Part shown: in pieces, positions 9,175-17,552 of the stretch
Layout of the letters: each line of letters opens with the position of its first letter
How positions within the stretch are numbered: position 1 is the first letter of the stretch
Origin: Halalkalicoccus paucihalophilus
Lineage (GTDB): Archaea; Halobacteriota; Halobacteria; Halobacteriales; Halalkalicoccaceae
Assembly: GCF_001593955.1 (NCBI RefSeq)
Contig: NZ_LTAZ01000004.1
Span: 558,001-622,000, forward strand
Direction of reading: 5' to 3'
Length of the DNA: 64,000 bases
The notes under the pieces: model-generated
The model's input: the letters and a program-made list of their open reading frames with translations, nothing else
Told to the model about the DNA's origin: nothing
Databases searched by the model: none
Program-made: the position numbers and the translations under genes

Positions 9175-9998
9175 GACCAGCCGAGAACGCCCAGTTGGCC
9201 CTCTTGCTCGAGGTCTCGGGGACGCCCAAGCCGGGAAACGTCGACCGCGAGCGGGATCTGCCCGATCTGCGCTACGAGCAGTTCCTCGCGAGCGCGGTCG
9301 GCGCCGGTGCGGGCCTGCGCGCGGCCGAGTCCGGGCCCGTTGGCGAGGCGTTCGAGCGCGCCGTCGAGGGGATGGCCGCTATCCACGGGGAGAACACGCA
9401 GTTCGGCGCGCTCCTGTTGCTCGTCCCGCTGGTGGGGGCCGCGAGCGATGGCGACCTCTCGGCCGCAGGCACGGAGCGCGTCGCCCGAAACACCACCGTG
9501 GAGGACGCCGCGGCCTTCTATCGCGCGTTCGAGCACTGCTCGGTGTTCGTCTCGGACCCGCCCGACGAGTGGGACGACCTCGACGTACGACGCGGGTCGG
9601 AGGCGATCCCCGCCCTTGAGGAACGCGACCTCACCCTCCACGACGTCATGGCGCTCGGCGAGGACGCCGACGACGTGGCCCGCGAGTGGGCCGGCGGGTT
9701 CGAGCGCTCGTTTCGGGCGGCCGACCGGATCGCGGAGCTTTCGGGCCCGCTTTCGGACCGGGCGGCGACGACCTTCTGCGAGGCGCTGGCCGACCGTCCC
9801 GATACGCTGGTGGCGAAGAAACACGGTGTGGAGGTCGCGAAGGAGGCCAGCGACCGGGTCGCCGCCGCGCTCGGAAACCGCGAGGCGCTCTCGGCGCTCG
9901 CCGCGGAGTTCGTCGAGCGGAGGATCAACCCCGGAACCACCGCCGATATCGTCGCCGCTGGCCTCTTCATCGCGCTCGAACGGGGTGTCGAGGTGTGA
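9171..9998 (+). CDS. CitG/MdcB-like triphosphoribosyl-dephospho-CoA synthase family protein
   Basis: 275 aa, GTG start at 9171 overlapping the previous stop (GTGA). The N-terminal LLLEVSGTPKPGNVDR and HGENTQFG match the conserved family blocks, and RRINPGTTADIVAAGLFI at the end is the classic C-terminal signature. No citrate lyase or malonate decarboxylase genes occur nearby, so the classic prosthetic-group role is unlikely here. By context it probably acts in archaeal cofactor synthesis. Confidence 0.85.
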   Translation: MRPAENAQLALLLEVSGTPKPGNVDRERDLPDLRYEQFLASAVGAGAGLRAAESGPVGEAFERAVEGMAAIHGENTQFGALLLLVPLVGAASDGDLSAAGTERVARNTTVEDAAAFYRAFEHCSVFVSDPPDEWDDLDVRRGSEAIPALEERDLTLHDVMALGEDADDVAREWAGGFERSFRAADRIAELSGPLSDRAATTFCEALADRPDTLVAKKHGVEVAKEASDRVAAALGNREALSALAAEFVERRINPGTTADIVAAGLFIALERGVEV

Positions 9999-10609
9999 GC
10001 CGTGAGGGTGGCGAAAACGGGACCGGTAGCGAGTGGCCCGTCGACCTCGCGGGCGTCACCGAGTCGGTCGTCGCTACGCTTGGCCCGAACGACCGGTGGA
10101 ACCTCGCGGCGCTCGGACTCTTCCCCACCGAACCGGTCACCGCCCGCACGTGGGGCAATACGAGAACCCGACGAAATTTCCACCGTCAGGGAGGCGGCTA
10201 CGTCCAGTTCACCCGAGACCCGGTCGACTTCGTCGAGGCGGCCTGTTCGATCTACGAGCGCGACGAGTGGGTCCTCCCCTCGGCGGACGCGTGGGTACAC
10301 GTCGAGGCCGAACGAATCGGTACGGACGAGTCCGGGAGCACGCGCTGGGAGGAGTGGGAACTCACACCCATCGAGTCGGGGATCGAATGTCGAGTGGTGC
10401 CGACGACCTCGCGGGGTCATGCCGCCGTGATCGAGGCGACGATCGCCGCGTCGCGTCTCGAGGTCGAGAGCTACGACACCGCCGAGTTGCTCGATCGGCT
10501 CTCGTATTTCGAGGCGGTGGTCGAGCGGTGTGGGAGCGACCGGGATCGCGAGGCGTTCTCGCGGCTGACGGAGTACTCGGACTGGAATCGCCGAAGCGAA
10601 TCCTTTTAG
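9995..10609 (+). CDS. DUF447 family protein
   Basis: 204 aa, GTG start at 9995 overlapping the CitG-like stop. Features such as WNLAALG, RTWGNTRTRRNFHRQGGG and FTRDPVDFVEAA resemble the flavin-reductase-like split barrel of DUF447 proteins. The function is not established. Its tight coupling with cofD and CitG-like genes suggests a role with F420, flavin or pterin cofactors. The rps17e promoter overlaps its last codons. Confidence 0.82.
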   Translation: MSREGGENGTGSEWPVDLAGVTESVVATLGPNDRWNLAALGLFPTEPVTARTWGNTRTRRNFHRQGGGYVQFTRDPVDFVEAACSIYERDEWVLPSADAWVHVEAERIGTDESGSTRWEEWELTPIESGIECRVVPTTSRGHAAVIEATIAASRLEVESYDTAELLDRLSYFEAVVERCGSDRDREAFSRLTEYSDWNRRSESF

Positions 10610-10610
10610 G
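10602..10610 (+). promoter_or_regulatory. BoxA promoter of rps17e
   Basis: CCTTTTAGG is centred about 28 bases upstream of the rps17e ATG (10634), the right distance for a leaderless transcript. It overlaps the DUF447 stop codon, so the ribosomal gene can be expressed apart from the upstream operon. Confidence 0.5.
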
Positions 10611-10633
10611 CCGACACGGGAGTAGCCCCGGGC

Positions 10634-10825
10634 ATGGCAATCAAACCGGCCTACGTCAAGAAGACGGGGACGCTCCTGCTGGAGCGCTATCCGGAGGCCT
10701 TCGGCAGCGACTTCGAGCACAACAAGAACAGCGTCCGCGAACTCACCAACATCGAGTCCAAGGGCGTCCGCAACCGTATCGCGGGCTACGTCACCCGGAA
10801 ACACGAGCAGGCTCAGGCCCAGTAG
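10634..10825 (+). CDS. rps17e: 30S ribosomal protein S17e
   Basis: 63 aa, the typical archaeal length. MAIKPAYVKKTG, the YPEAFGSDFEHNK block and KGVRNRIAGYVTRK are characteristic of eS17. It is a component of the small ribosomal subunit. The gene is a single unit behind the cofD operon with its own BoxA. Confidence 0.97.
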   Translation: MAIKPAYVKKTGTLLLERYPEAFGSDFEHNKNSVRELTNIESKGVRNRIAGYVTRKHEQAQAQ

Positions 10826-10964
10826 ACCGATTCTCGTCCGTACACGTTCCACTCGCCCGAGCAGCCGCTGTGTCCGTCTCGCGACAGCATTTACCAGTTC
10901 CGTAACCGACATCCGAACTCCCCGATCCAAACCGTTTTGAACACGCTGTTCCCTACCTTCGCTA

Positions 10965-11996
10965 ATGACTCACACTGTTGGCGTCCTCGGTGCGACCGGC
11001 GCTGTCGGACAGCGGCTCATCCAACTGCTCGATCCCCACCCCGATTTCGAGATCGAAGCGCTCACTGCGAGTTCAGAGAGCGCGGGCAAACCCTACCGAA
11101 AGGCCGCCAAATGGCGCATCAGCACGCCGATTCCCGATAGCGTCGCCGAGATCACCGTCGCCGAAACCGACCCCGACGCGATTCCCGACGTCGATCTGCT
11201 GTTCTCGTCGCTGCCCTCCTCGGTCGGCGAGCGGGTCGAGAGCGATTTCTGTGAGGCAGGCTACGTCGTCTCCTCGAACTCCTCGAACCAGCGCATGGCC
11301 GAGGACGTTCCGCTCGTCATCCCCGAGGTCAACGCCGACCACCTCGGACTGCTCGAAGTCCAGCGCGACTCGCGGGGCTGGGACGGCGCGATGGTGAAAA
11401 ACCCCAACTGCTCGACGATCACCATGGTCCCCACCCTGAAAGCGCTCGACGAGTTCGGCCTCTCACGGGTCCACGTCGCGACCCTACAGGCCGTCTCGGG
11501 GGCGGGCTACTCGGGCGTCACCTCGATGGAGATCATCGACAACGCCATCCCGCATATCGGCGGCGAAGAGGAGAAGATGGAAAGCGAATCGAAGAAGCTG
11601 CTGGGGAGCTTCGACGGCGCGGAACTGGCGGCCCACGACGCGACCGTCTCGGCCTCCTGCAACCGGATCCCCACGCTCGACGGCCACCTCGAAAACGTCT
11701 GGGCGGAGTTCGAAGCGGGCGCGACCGTCGAGGACGCCGTTGAGGCGATGGAATCCTACCAAGGAATCGATCTCCCCAGTTCGCCCGACCCGCTAATTCG
11801 GGTCTTCGAGGAGCCAGAACGTCCCCAGCCCCGACTGGATCGCGAGCGCGAAAACGGGATGCAGATCTGTGCGGGCGGCCTGCGCGAAAGCGAGACGGGC
11901 ATCCAGTACAACTGTCTGGCCCACAACACGCTTCGCGGAGCGGCGGGCGCGAGCGTGCTCAATGGCGAACTTCTCGCGAAGGAAGGCTACTTATAG
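10965..11996 (+). CDS. asd: Aspartate-semialdehyde dehydrogenase
   Basis: 343 aa. The NADP-binding motif GATGAVG is at 9-15, the catalytic Cys149 lies in NPNCSTI, and His241 in LDGHLENV is the expected general base. The enzyme reduces aspartyl phosphate to aspartate semialdehyde, on the route to Lys, Thr and Met. The sequence belongs to the archaeal/fungal Asd type. The 3' end overlaps the convergent 2-hydroxyacid dehydrogenase by six bases. The 139-base gap before it has no clear gene. Confidence 0.96.
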   Translation: MTHTVGVLGATGAVGQRLIQLLDPHPDFEIEALTASSESAGKPYRKAAKWRISTPIPDSVAEITVAETDPDAIPDVDLLFSSLPSSVGERVESDFCEAGYVVSSNSSNQRMAEDVPLVIPEVNADHLGLLEVQRDSRGWDGAMVKNPNCSTITMVPTLKALDEFGLSRVHVATLQAVSGAGYSGVTSMEIIDNAIPHIGGEEEKMESESKKLLGSFDGAELAAHDATVSASCNRIPTLDGHLENVWAEFEAGATVEDAVEAMESYQGIDLPSSPDPLIRVFEEPERPQPRLDRERENGMQICAGGLRESETGIQYNCLAHNTLRGAAGASVLNGELLAKEGYL

Positions 11997-12947
11997 GACC
12001 TGATTCGTCAACTCTCCCTCACCCGCGTCGATCAGCTCGACGTTCTCGGCGACGATATCCGCGAGTCGTTCGTAGTATCTCGGGGTATGACCGGCGTTGT
12101 GGGGCGTGATCTGGACGTTCCCGAAGTCCCACAGCGGGTGATCCTCCGGCAGGGGTTCGGGGTCGGTCACGTCGAGGGCCGCCCCGTGGAGCTTGTTACG
12201 CCGGATCGCGGCCACGAGCGCCTCCGTCTCGACGACCGGACCCCGAGCGATATTCACGAGAAGAGCGTCCTCGGGGAGCGTAACGAACTCCTCCTCGCCG
12301 ATCAGTCCCTCTGTCGTGTCGGTCAGCGGGCAGGCGAGCACAAGGACGTCGGTGCGCGAAAGCGCCCCGTGGATGTCCTCCTCGTCGAAACCGATCACCT
12401 CGTCCGTCGGACCGCCCTTCTCGGGGGTGTAGCGCACCCCGATGGTGTCGACGCCGAAGCCCGCGAGGCGCTCGACGATGGCCCCGCCGATCGCACCCAA
12501 CCCCACGACCGTGACGGTCGCGCCCATGAACTCGTCGGTCTGGTAGTGGCGCCACTCGTGGGATTCCTGCTGGTCGCGTCCCGTGAAGAAGTCCCGGTAA
12601 AAGGCGAGGATCGAGCCGATCACCCCTTCGGCGATGTTGGGGCCGTGGACACCGGCCGCGTTGGTCACCCGGACGCCAGCGTCTTTGAGCGCGTCCATCG
12701 GCAGGTGGCCCGTGCCGGCGTAGGCACACGCGAACAGGTCGAGGGTCTCGGCATGCGAGAGCAGTTCCTCGTCGATCCCCATGCCGACGGCGACCCGAGC
12801 CTCGGCGATCCGCTCGCGCTCCTCTTCGGGGGTGGTCGCGACCTGGATCTCGTGGTCGGGCAGTCGCTCTCGGATCTCGTTTGCGAGGTCGGAAACGGGC
12901 ATCCCGTGGGTGCCTCGCCGAAGTACCAGAATGGGTTCGCTCGACAT
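11991..12947 (-). CDS. D-2-hydroxyacid dehydrogenase
   Basis: 318 aa, NAD-dependent family. The Rossmann motif GLGAIG is at 149-154, and the catalytic residues are Arg235 (NIARG), Glu264 (DPEPLP) and His283 (TPHNAG). The family oxidises or reduces D-2-hydroxy acids such as glycerate, lactate or phosphoglycerate. There is no C-terminal ACT domain, so it is not a full-length SerA. The exact substrate is open. It is the last gene of a minus-strand pair with the following amidohydrolase, with a gap of 25 bases. Confidence 0.93.
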   Translation of the reverse strand: MSSEPILVLRRGTHGMPVSDLANEIRERLPDHEIQVATTPEEERERIAEARVAVGMGIDEELLSHAETLDLFACAYAGTGHLPMDALKDAGVRVTNAAGVHGPNIAEGVIGSILAFYRDFFTGRDQQESHEWRHYQTDEFMGATVTVVGLGAIGGAIVERLAGFGVDTIGVRYTPEKGGPTDEVIGFDEEDIHGALSRTDVLVLACPLTDTTEGLIGEEEFVTLPEDALLVNIARGPVVETEALVAAIRRNKLHGAALDVTDPEPLPEDHPLWDFGNVQITPHNAGHTPRYYERLADIVAENVELIDAGEGELTNQVL

Positions 12948-12972
12948 GGTTCGTCGGTCCCGCCGACGGGAC

Positions 12973-14130
12973 TTAACTCTCCCCGATGGGCTCGCCGTCG
13001 ACGAACACGTGTTTGGGACTCGTCGAGATCTCGAAGGGCTCGCCGTCCCAGACCACGAGGTCCGCGTCGGTTCCTTCTTTGAGAGTGCCGACCCGGTCCG
13101 CGATCCCGAGGATCTCGGCGGGGTTTCTCGTCACGGTCGCGAGCGCCGCCCCCTCGGGCAGTCCCTCGCGGATCGCGAGACCCACACAGACGTCGAGGTG
13201 TTTCTGCGGGAGGACCGGCGCGTCAGTCTGGATCGCGACCGTTACGCCGGCATCGTGGAGGATTCCGGGGGTTTCGAAGGTGATGTTCGACAGTTCGTAC
13301 TTCGCGCCGCTGTAGAGGCTCGGGCCGACGACGGCTGGCACGCCCCGCTCGGCGAACTCCTCGGCGATCAGATGCCCTTCGGTCGCGTGCTCGATCGAGA
13401 GGTCCTCGATCCCGAACTCCTCGACGATCCGAAAGACGGTCATGATGTCGTCGGCGCGGTGGGCGTGGACTCTCAGGGGGAGGTCGCCCTCGATGACTCG
13501 CGAGAGGTTCTCCATGCCGAGATCGCGCTCGAACGGCTCGTCGTTCTCGTGGGCAGCGTCCCGCCGAGCGATGTAGTCCTCGGCGTTCATCAGCGCCTGT
13601 CTGAGCGTCGCCGCGACGCCCGGTCGGGTGACCGGCGCGCGATCCCGGTCCTTTCCGTGAATTCTCTTTGGATTCTCGCCGAATGCGGCCTTCATGCCGT
13701 CCTCGCGGACCAACATCGAGTCGGCGGTCGTCCCGTGCGTTTTCATCGAGCAGATGATTCCGCCGACGACGTTCGCGCTGCCCATGCGCGCGCTGACGGT
13801 CGTCACGCCGCCCCCGCAGGCGTAATAGAGCTCTTCGTCGCCGGGGTGAAACCCGTCGAGAACGTTGACTTCGGGAGTTACGGGATCCGAAACCTCGTTG
13901 TGATCCGAGTCCTCCGGCTCGCCCCACTCGCTGACGCCGGCGTGGCTGTGGGCATCGACCAGCCCGGGTGTTACCGGCTTTCCGCCGGCGTCGATCTTCC
14001 GCGTGCCGTCTGGGATCTCGATATCCGACCCGACGGCCGTGATCTCGCCCGCTTCGACGAGGACGGTTCCGCCCTCGATGGTCCCCGCTTCGGTGAGCGT
14101 GCGAACGTCCCCGTTAATAATCGCGTACAT
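12973..14130 (-). CDS. Amidohydrolase (imidazolonepropionase-like)
   Basis: 385 aa. The metal-binding VDAHSHAG is at 59-65, RVHAHRADD and SIEHATEGH provide further His ligands, and the metal Asp lies in IQTDAP. It has the composite beta-sandwich plus TIM-barrel layout of the imidazolonepropionase/dipeptidase branch. The substrate cannot be read off. It may be co-transcribed with the 2-hydroxyacid dehydrogenase gene downstream on the same strand. Confidence 0.88.
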   Translation of the reverse strand: MYAIINGDVRTLTEAGTIEGGTVLVEAGEITAVGSDIEIPDGTRKIDAGGKPVTPGLVDAHSHAGVSEWGEPEDSDHNEVSDPVTPEVNVLDGFHPGDEELYYACGGGVTTVSARMGSANVVGGIICSMKTHGTTADSMLVREDGMKAAFGENPKRIHGKDRDRAPVTRPGVAATLRQALMNAEDYIARRDAAHENDEPFERDLGMENLSRVIEGDLPLRVHAHRADDIMTVFRIVEEFGIEDLSIEHATEGHLIAEEFAERGVPAVVGPSLYSGAKYELSNITFETPGILHDAGVTVAIQTDAPVLPQKHLDVCVGLAIREGLPEGAALATVTRNPAEILGIADRVGTLKEGTDADLVVWDGEPFEISTSPKHVFVDGEPIGES

Positions 14131-14233
14131 GCTACGTCCTTCGGGGAATCCACGATCAGTATTTCGGTTCGAAATGCGTTTTCGTCCACGATGGGTTCAG
14201 GAGGTTTAAGAGAATGCGAGAGACGTTCGGTGT

Positions 14234-15601
14234 ATGGAGCGCGTTGACGTTGCGATAGTCGGCGGCGGCCCCGGCGGAATGTCGGCCGCCGAGGAGGCCG
14301 CAAAGCGGAATGCGCGAACCCTCGTCGTCGAGAAGGGCGTCCCGCGTGCAGACCGCGAAGAGCTAGGCCCCGATTCGACGGACGCCGCCGGGATGCTGGA
14401 TTACTGGGTCGACCTCATGGGGATCCCCTTCGAAGAGATCCCAGAGGAGATCGTCCTCAGGGAGCTCGAGGGAACGGAGTTCGTCGGCCCGACCGAGCGC
14501 TGTACGATGTACTCGACCGGGATCGACTCCTCGTATTCGAAGTTCGGGTTCACGTTCGACCGGCCCCGGATGGACGACTGGCTGCGCGAGCGCGTCGAGG
14601 ACGCGGGCGCGGAGTATCGCGTCGGCACGGCGGTCAAGGACGTCGAGACCGACCTCTCGTCGGGCCACACTCATCACCTAACGCTGGGCGACGGCACCGA
14701 AATCGAGGCCGAGTACCTCGTGCTCGCGGACGGTCCCCAACGAAACGTTACCATCCCCGTTCTCGATCAGTTCATCCCTGAACGATCGATCGGCGATCTC
14801 ATGGGTACCCACGCGAACCACATCGCCTACCAGGAACACCGCCGGTTCCCCGAGGAGGTCTTCGAGGACGATCTCTTGAAGTTCTGGTGGGGCCACATCC
14901 CCGGCCGCACCGCCTACCCGTGGGTCTTTCCCAACGACGGCACCGTCGCCCGGGTCGGCCTGACCATGCCCATCGGAATGGACCTCGCGGACGTCGAGAG
15001 CCCCGAGGCGTATCCCCTGCTCGAACCGGACGACGAACGCCTGCCCTCGGGGGCGGTCTACCTCCGACGGCTGCTCGAACGCGAGTACGGCGACCGCTAC
15101 GACATCAAGGAGGACTTCCCACTGGTCGAGGACCGGGGAAAACGCGGCGGAACCGAGGCCTACCCGATCTCCTCGACCCGGCCGATCGAATCACCTACCA
15201 AGGCTGGGATCGCCGTCGTCGGCGGGGCGATGGGGACGACCTCGGCGTTCCACGAGGGCGGGTATCACGTCGCCGTCCGTTCGGGCAAGATCGCTGGACG
15301 GCTCGCCGCCATCGGCGATCTCACGAGCTACAACGACACGTGGAAGGGTCGGATCGGCGAGGAGATCCTTCGCAACGTCTCGATGGCCGAGATGGTCGAA
15401 TCGTACACGCCCGCCGACTGGGACCGGACCTTCCGGGTCGCCGACCGGATGCTCGCCGAAAGCGGTGGCTACGACATGTTCCGCCGGAAGTTCGGCGCGG
15501 GACTGGGCGCGACCAGACTCCTCTTGGCGTACCGAAAGGCCCGATTCGGCTTTCGCGACGGCCGGTATGTCCAGTTCCGTGAGTCCGAGTACGCGCTGTA
15601 G
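14234..15601 (+). CDS. FAD-dependent oxidoreductase, geranylgeranyl reductase-like
   Basis: 455 aa. The N-terminal dinucleotide motif VAIVGGGPGGMSAAEEAA binds FAD, and a second nucleotide segment AGIAVVGGAMGTTSAFHEGG lies near residue 325. The arrangement is that of geranylgeranyl reductase/ETF-dehydrogenase flavoproteins, which in archaea saturate isoprenoid chains of lipids or quinones. The length fits the family (about 400-460 aa). The exact substrate is not assigned. A BoxA-like GTTTAAG stands about 35 bases upstream of the ATG. Confidence 0.85.
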   Translation: MERVDVAIVGGGPGGMSAAEEAAKRNARTLVVEKGVPRADREELGPDSTDAAGMLDYWVDLMGIPFEEIPEEIVLRELEGTEFVGPTERCTMYSTGIDSSYSKFGFTFDRPRMDDWLRERVEDAGAEYRVGTAVKDVETDLSSGHTHHLTLGDGTEIEAEYLVLADGPQRNVTIPVLDQFIPERSIGDLMGTHANHIAYQEHRRFPEEVFEDDLLKFWWGHIPGRTAYPWVFPNDGTVARVGLTMPIGMDLADVESPEAYPLLEPDDERLPSGAVYLRRLLEREYGDRYDIKEDFPLVEDRGKRGGTEAYPISSTRPIESPTKAGIAVVGGAMGTTSAFHEGGYHVAVRSGKIAGRLAAIGDLTSYNDTWKGRIGEEILRNVSMAEMVESYTPADWDRTFRVADRMLAESGGYDMFRRKFGAGLGATRLLLAYRKARFGFRDGRYVQFRESEYAL

Positions 15602-15626
15602 GCCCGACCCCACGACTGTGATACGG

Positions 15627-16871
15627 TTACGGGTCGGGAAACGCCCGCAGTTCGCGCGGTGGGAGGAGGTAGTTGCCCCGACGGCGAACCGTGAGATACT
15701 GGAGGATGCCGTTGTTGGTGATCGAGCCGACGGCGCTGTCCTCGGCGATATCCGCGCCGGCCATCGCCTCGCGCACGCGGACGAACTCCTCGATCTCGCG
15801 CTGTACGGAGAGGAAGTGTAGACCGGGGCGGTCGTCGTCGGTCGTGTTGAAGTCGCGCCGCAGGAGGAGCGGCTCGCCGTCCTCGCGGGCGCGGGCGGCC
15901 TTCTGGGCGTGTCCGACCACGCCGTGTTGGCGGGCGTCCTCGAGCGTGTTCGCGATGCGCTCGGCGGTGAGTCCGTTCGACTCGTCGAGTTTCTCGCCAT
16001 ACTCGCCGACCAGTCCCTCCGCCGCGTGTTCGTGGCTGAACAGTTTCGCCACCCGCTGGAACTGCGAGTCCTGTTCGTACCACTGGCGGAGATCGATCGA
16101 CAGCGATTCGACGTGTCGGGTAGTGCCGCCTGCAAAGGGGCCGTCCTCGATGGTCACGCGATCCTCGCTCGCTTGACTCTCCTCGAACCCGGAGCGAAAC
16201 CCCATGAAGAAGGGCGCCTCCTCGTGGATCGGTTCGGAGTCAGGAACGCCCGGCGTGTCTTGGTGTTCGGCGGGCAGTCCGGGGCCGACGAAACCCGTGA
16301 GCCGTTCGCGGGAGTCGACGAGGTCGCCGATGTCCGTCTCCACCTCGACGCCGTTTATCGTCTCGATTTCGCCCAATAGCGCCTCCTCAGCCGCGAGCAC
16401 TGCCTGCGAGTGATCGCTCGCGAGGTGGATCTGGCAGTCGCCGTCCTCGAACTCGGGGGACTCGAACTCAGTCAGCGCCGTGGGTTCGGGCAGGCCGTTC
16501 CACCCCACTCGCTCGAAGTACCGTGGGGTGTAGCCGACGGTGAACAGCAGGCCCTCGTGGCTCCACTCGTAGGCGCGTTCGAGCGTTTCGAGCGCGCGCT
16601 CGAAACGCTCGCGGTCGTCTCCGGTCGGATCGCGAGCGAGGGTGAGCGAGAGGAGGACGTGATGACGCGCGGGGGCGATGTTTTCGTTGTCGCCCGACAG
16701 GACGGCGTTCCAAGCGTGCTGGCGCTCGGGGACGGCCGCGGGATCGCCAGTCGGGATATCGACGCTCGATTCCTCGTCGAGACAGGCCGCGAGCGCGGCC
16801 GTCCCGCCGACGGCGACGAGCCCCTTCAGGTACTCGCGACGCGAGAACGCACCTCGGTCGGGGAGGGTCAT
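15627..16871 (-). CDS. Tat-exported lipoprotein related to DyP-type peroxidases (DUF7405-like)
   Basis: 414 aa. The N-terminus SRREYLKGLVAVGGTAALAAC is a twin-Arg signal with a lipobox Cys, so it should be a membrane-anchored extracellular protein. Two ferredoxin-like halves and the segment GGTTRHVESLSIDLRQWY resemble DyP peroxidases. The usual GXXDG heme-pocket motif reads GFRSG here, without the Asp. A His in QHGVVGHAQKAA could be the proximal heme ligand. Peroxidase activity is therefore uncertain; heme binding is possible. It is convergent with the FAD reductase gene. Confidence 0.75.
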   Translation of the reverse strand: MTLPDRGAFSRREYLKGLVAVGGTAALAACLDEESSVDIPTGDPAAVPERQHAWNAVLSGDNENIAPARHHVLLSLTLARDPTGDDRERFERALETLERAYEWSHEGLLFTVGYTPRYFERVGWNGLPEPTALTEFESPEFEDGDCQIHLASDHSQAVLAAEEALLGEIETINGVEVETDIGDLVDSRERLTGFVGPGLPAEHQDTPGVPDSEPIHEEAPFFMGFRSGFEESQASEDRVTIEDGPFAGGTTRHVESLSIDLRQWYEQDSQFQRVAKLFSHEHAAEGLVGEYGEKLDESNGLTAERIANTLEDARQHGVVGHAQKAARAREDGEPLLLRRDFNTTDDDRPGLHFLSVQREIEEFVRVREAMAGADIAEDSAVGSITNNGILQYLTVRRRGNYLLPPRELRAFPDP

Positions 16872-17345
16872 TCGGGTTCGGATCTATGGATCGGACGAGC
16901 AAATACCTGTCTTCGTCCGCCCGATACACAGGGCTTAATCGCCCCGCGCCCGTAGGAGGGATGCACACCTCAAGTCCCCGGCGGAGTTCTCCCACTCGGG
17001 AGCGATGATCGCACGGCGAACCCGGGTGTGCAACAGATGCGCGGTCCTTCGGACCGCGAAACGCAAGGGGGCTCCGTAGCCGCCGAGCGCGCTGTACGGT
17101 TTGCGGTTCGCGTGGTTTCGAGGAAACCACGTACTCGCCGGCATTGGCCGGCTCGTCGTTCGGTTGCGCGAAGCGCAACCCGCCCGGCACGAGGGTTTCC
17201 CGGTCGACGCGGCACGCCGCCTCGGGATGAGACCGGTCGTTAGTGTTCCGGGCGACAGTTCCACGTCGTGAGCCGACCGGCCGTGAGACGGTCGTCCCAT
17301 CGGTTCACTCATGAACCACCGGCACCTACTCGGAGGTGAACCACT
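16872..17345. other. 474-base noncoding stretch with a hairpin-rich element (about 16985-17240)
   Basis: No convincing gene lies here; long frames on either strand lack haloarchaeal composition. It holds a run of perfect hairpins: 17041-17057 (7 bp arms, loop TTC), 17111-17131 (9 bp, loop GAG), 17137-17152 (GCCGGC arms, loop ATTG) and 17162-17180 (8 bp, loop GAA). The triloop hairpin style is the same as in the dispersed repeat family found elsewhere in this window, but the sequence is different and no second copy is present here. Confidence 0.6.
17332..17338 (+). promoter_or_regulatory. Shine-Dalgarno site of a small membrane-protein gene
   Basis: GGAGGTG lies seven bases before the ATG at 17346, an ideal spacing. 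It is the main support for the short reading frame that follows. Confidence 0.6.
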
Positions 17346-17510
17346 ATGGCCGATCGACTCACCGGGTTCGTCGGGGACATACGCGGGATCGCAGAGGAGT
17401 TCCTCTACGACGATGGGATGCTCGGGACGGTACTGGCGTTCGTCCTCGTGTTCGGCGGGGCGGCGACGGCCGTTCTCCTGCTCGTCCTCGTGGCCGGGTT
17501 GTTGGCGTAG
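17346..17510 (+). CDS. Small single-span membrane protein, 54 aa
   Basis: Short frame MADRLTGFVGDIRG to GLLA, stop TAG at 17508-17510. The first 25 residues are amphipathic and acidic (EEFLYDDG); residues about 27-54 are a strongly hydrophobic helix of Val, Leu, Ala and Gly. A canonical Shine-Dalgarno site precedes it. It lies 42 bases upstream of hisD and may be its upstream neighbour in a transcript. The function is unknown; similar tiny haloarchaeal membrane proteins are common. Confidence 0.65.
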   Translation: MADRLTGFVGDIRGIAEEFLYDDGMLGTVLAFVLVFGGAATAVLLLVLVAGLLA

Positions 17511-17552
17511 CGCGATAGAAACGTCTTTTCGAGACAGGACGCAAGTGGGGGT

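Noticed and set aside
9171..9998. Citrate lyase prosthetic-group synthesis
   Set aside because: No citrate lyase genes are nearby; the context is F420-related.
16985..17240. RNase P RNA or SRP RNA in the hairpin region upstream of hisD
   Set aside because: The conserved motifs of either RNA that I know were not found on either strand.
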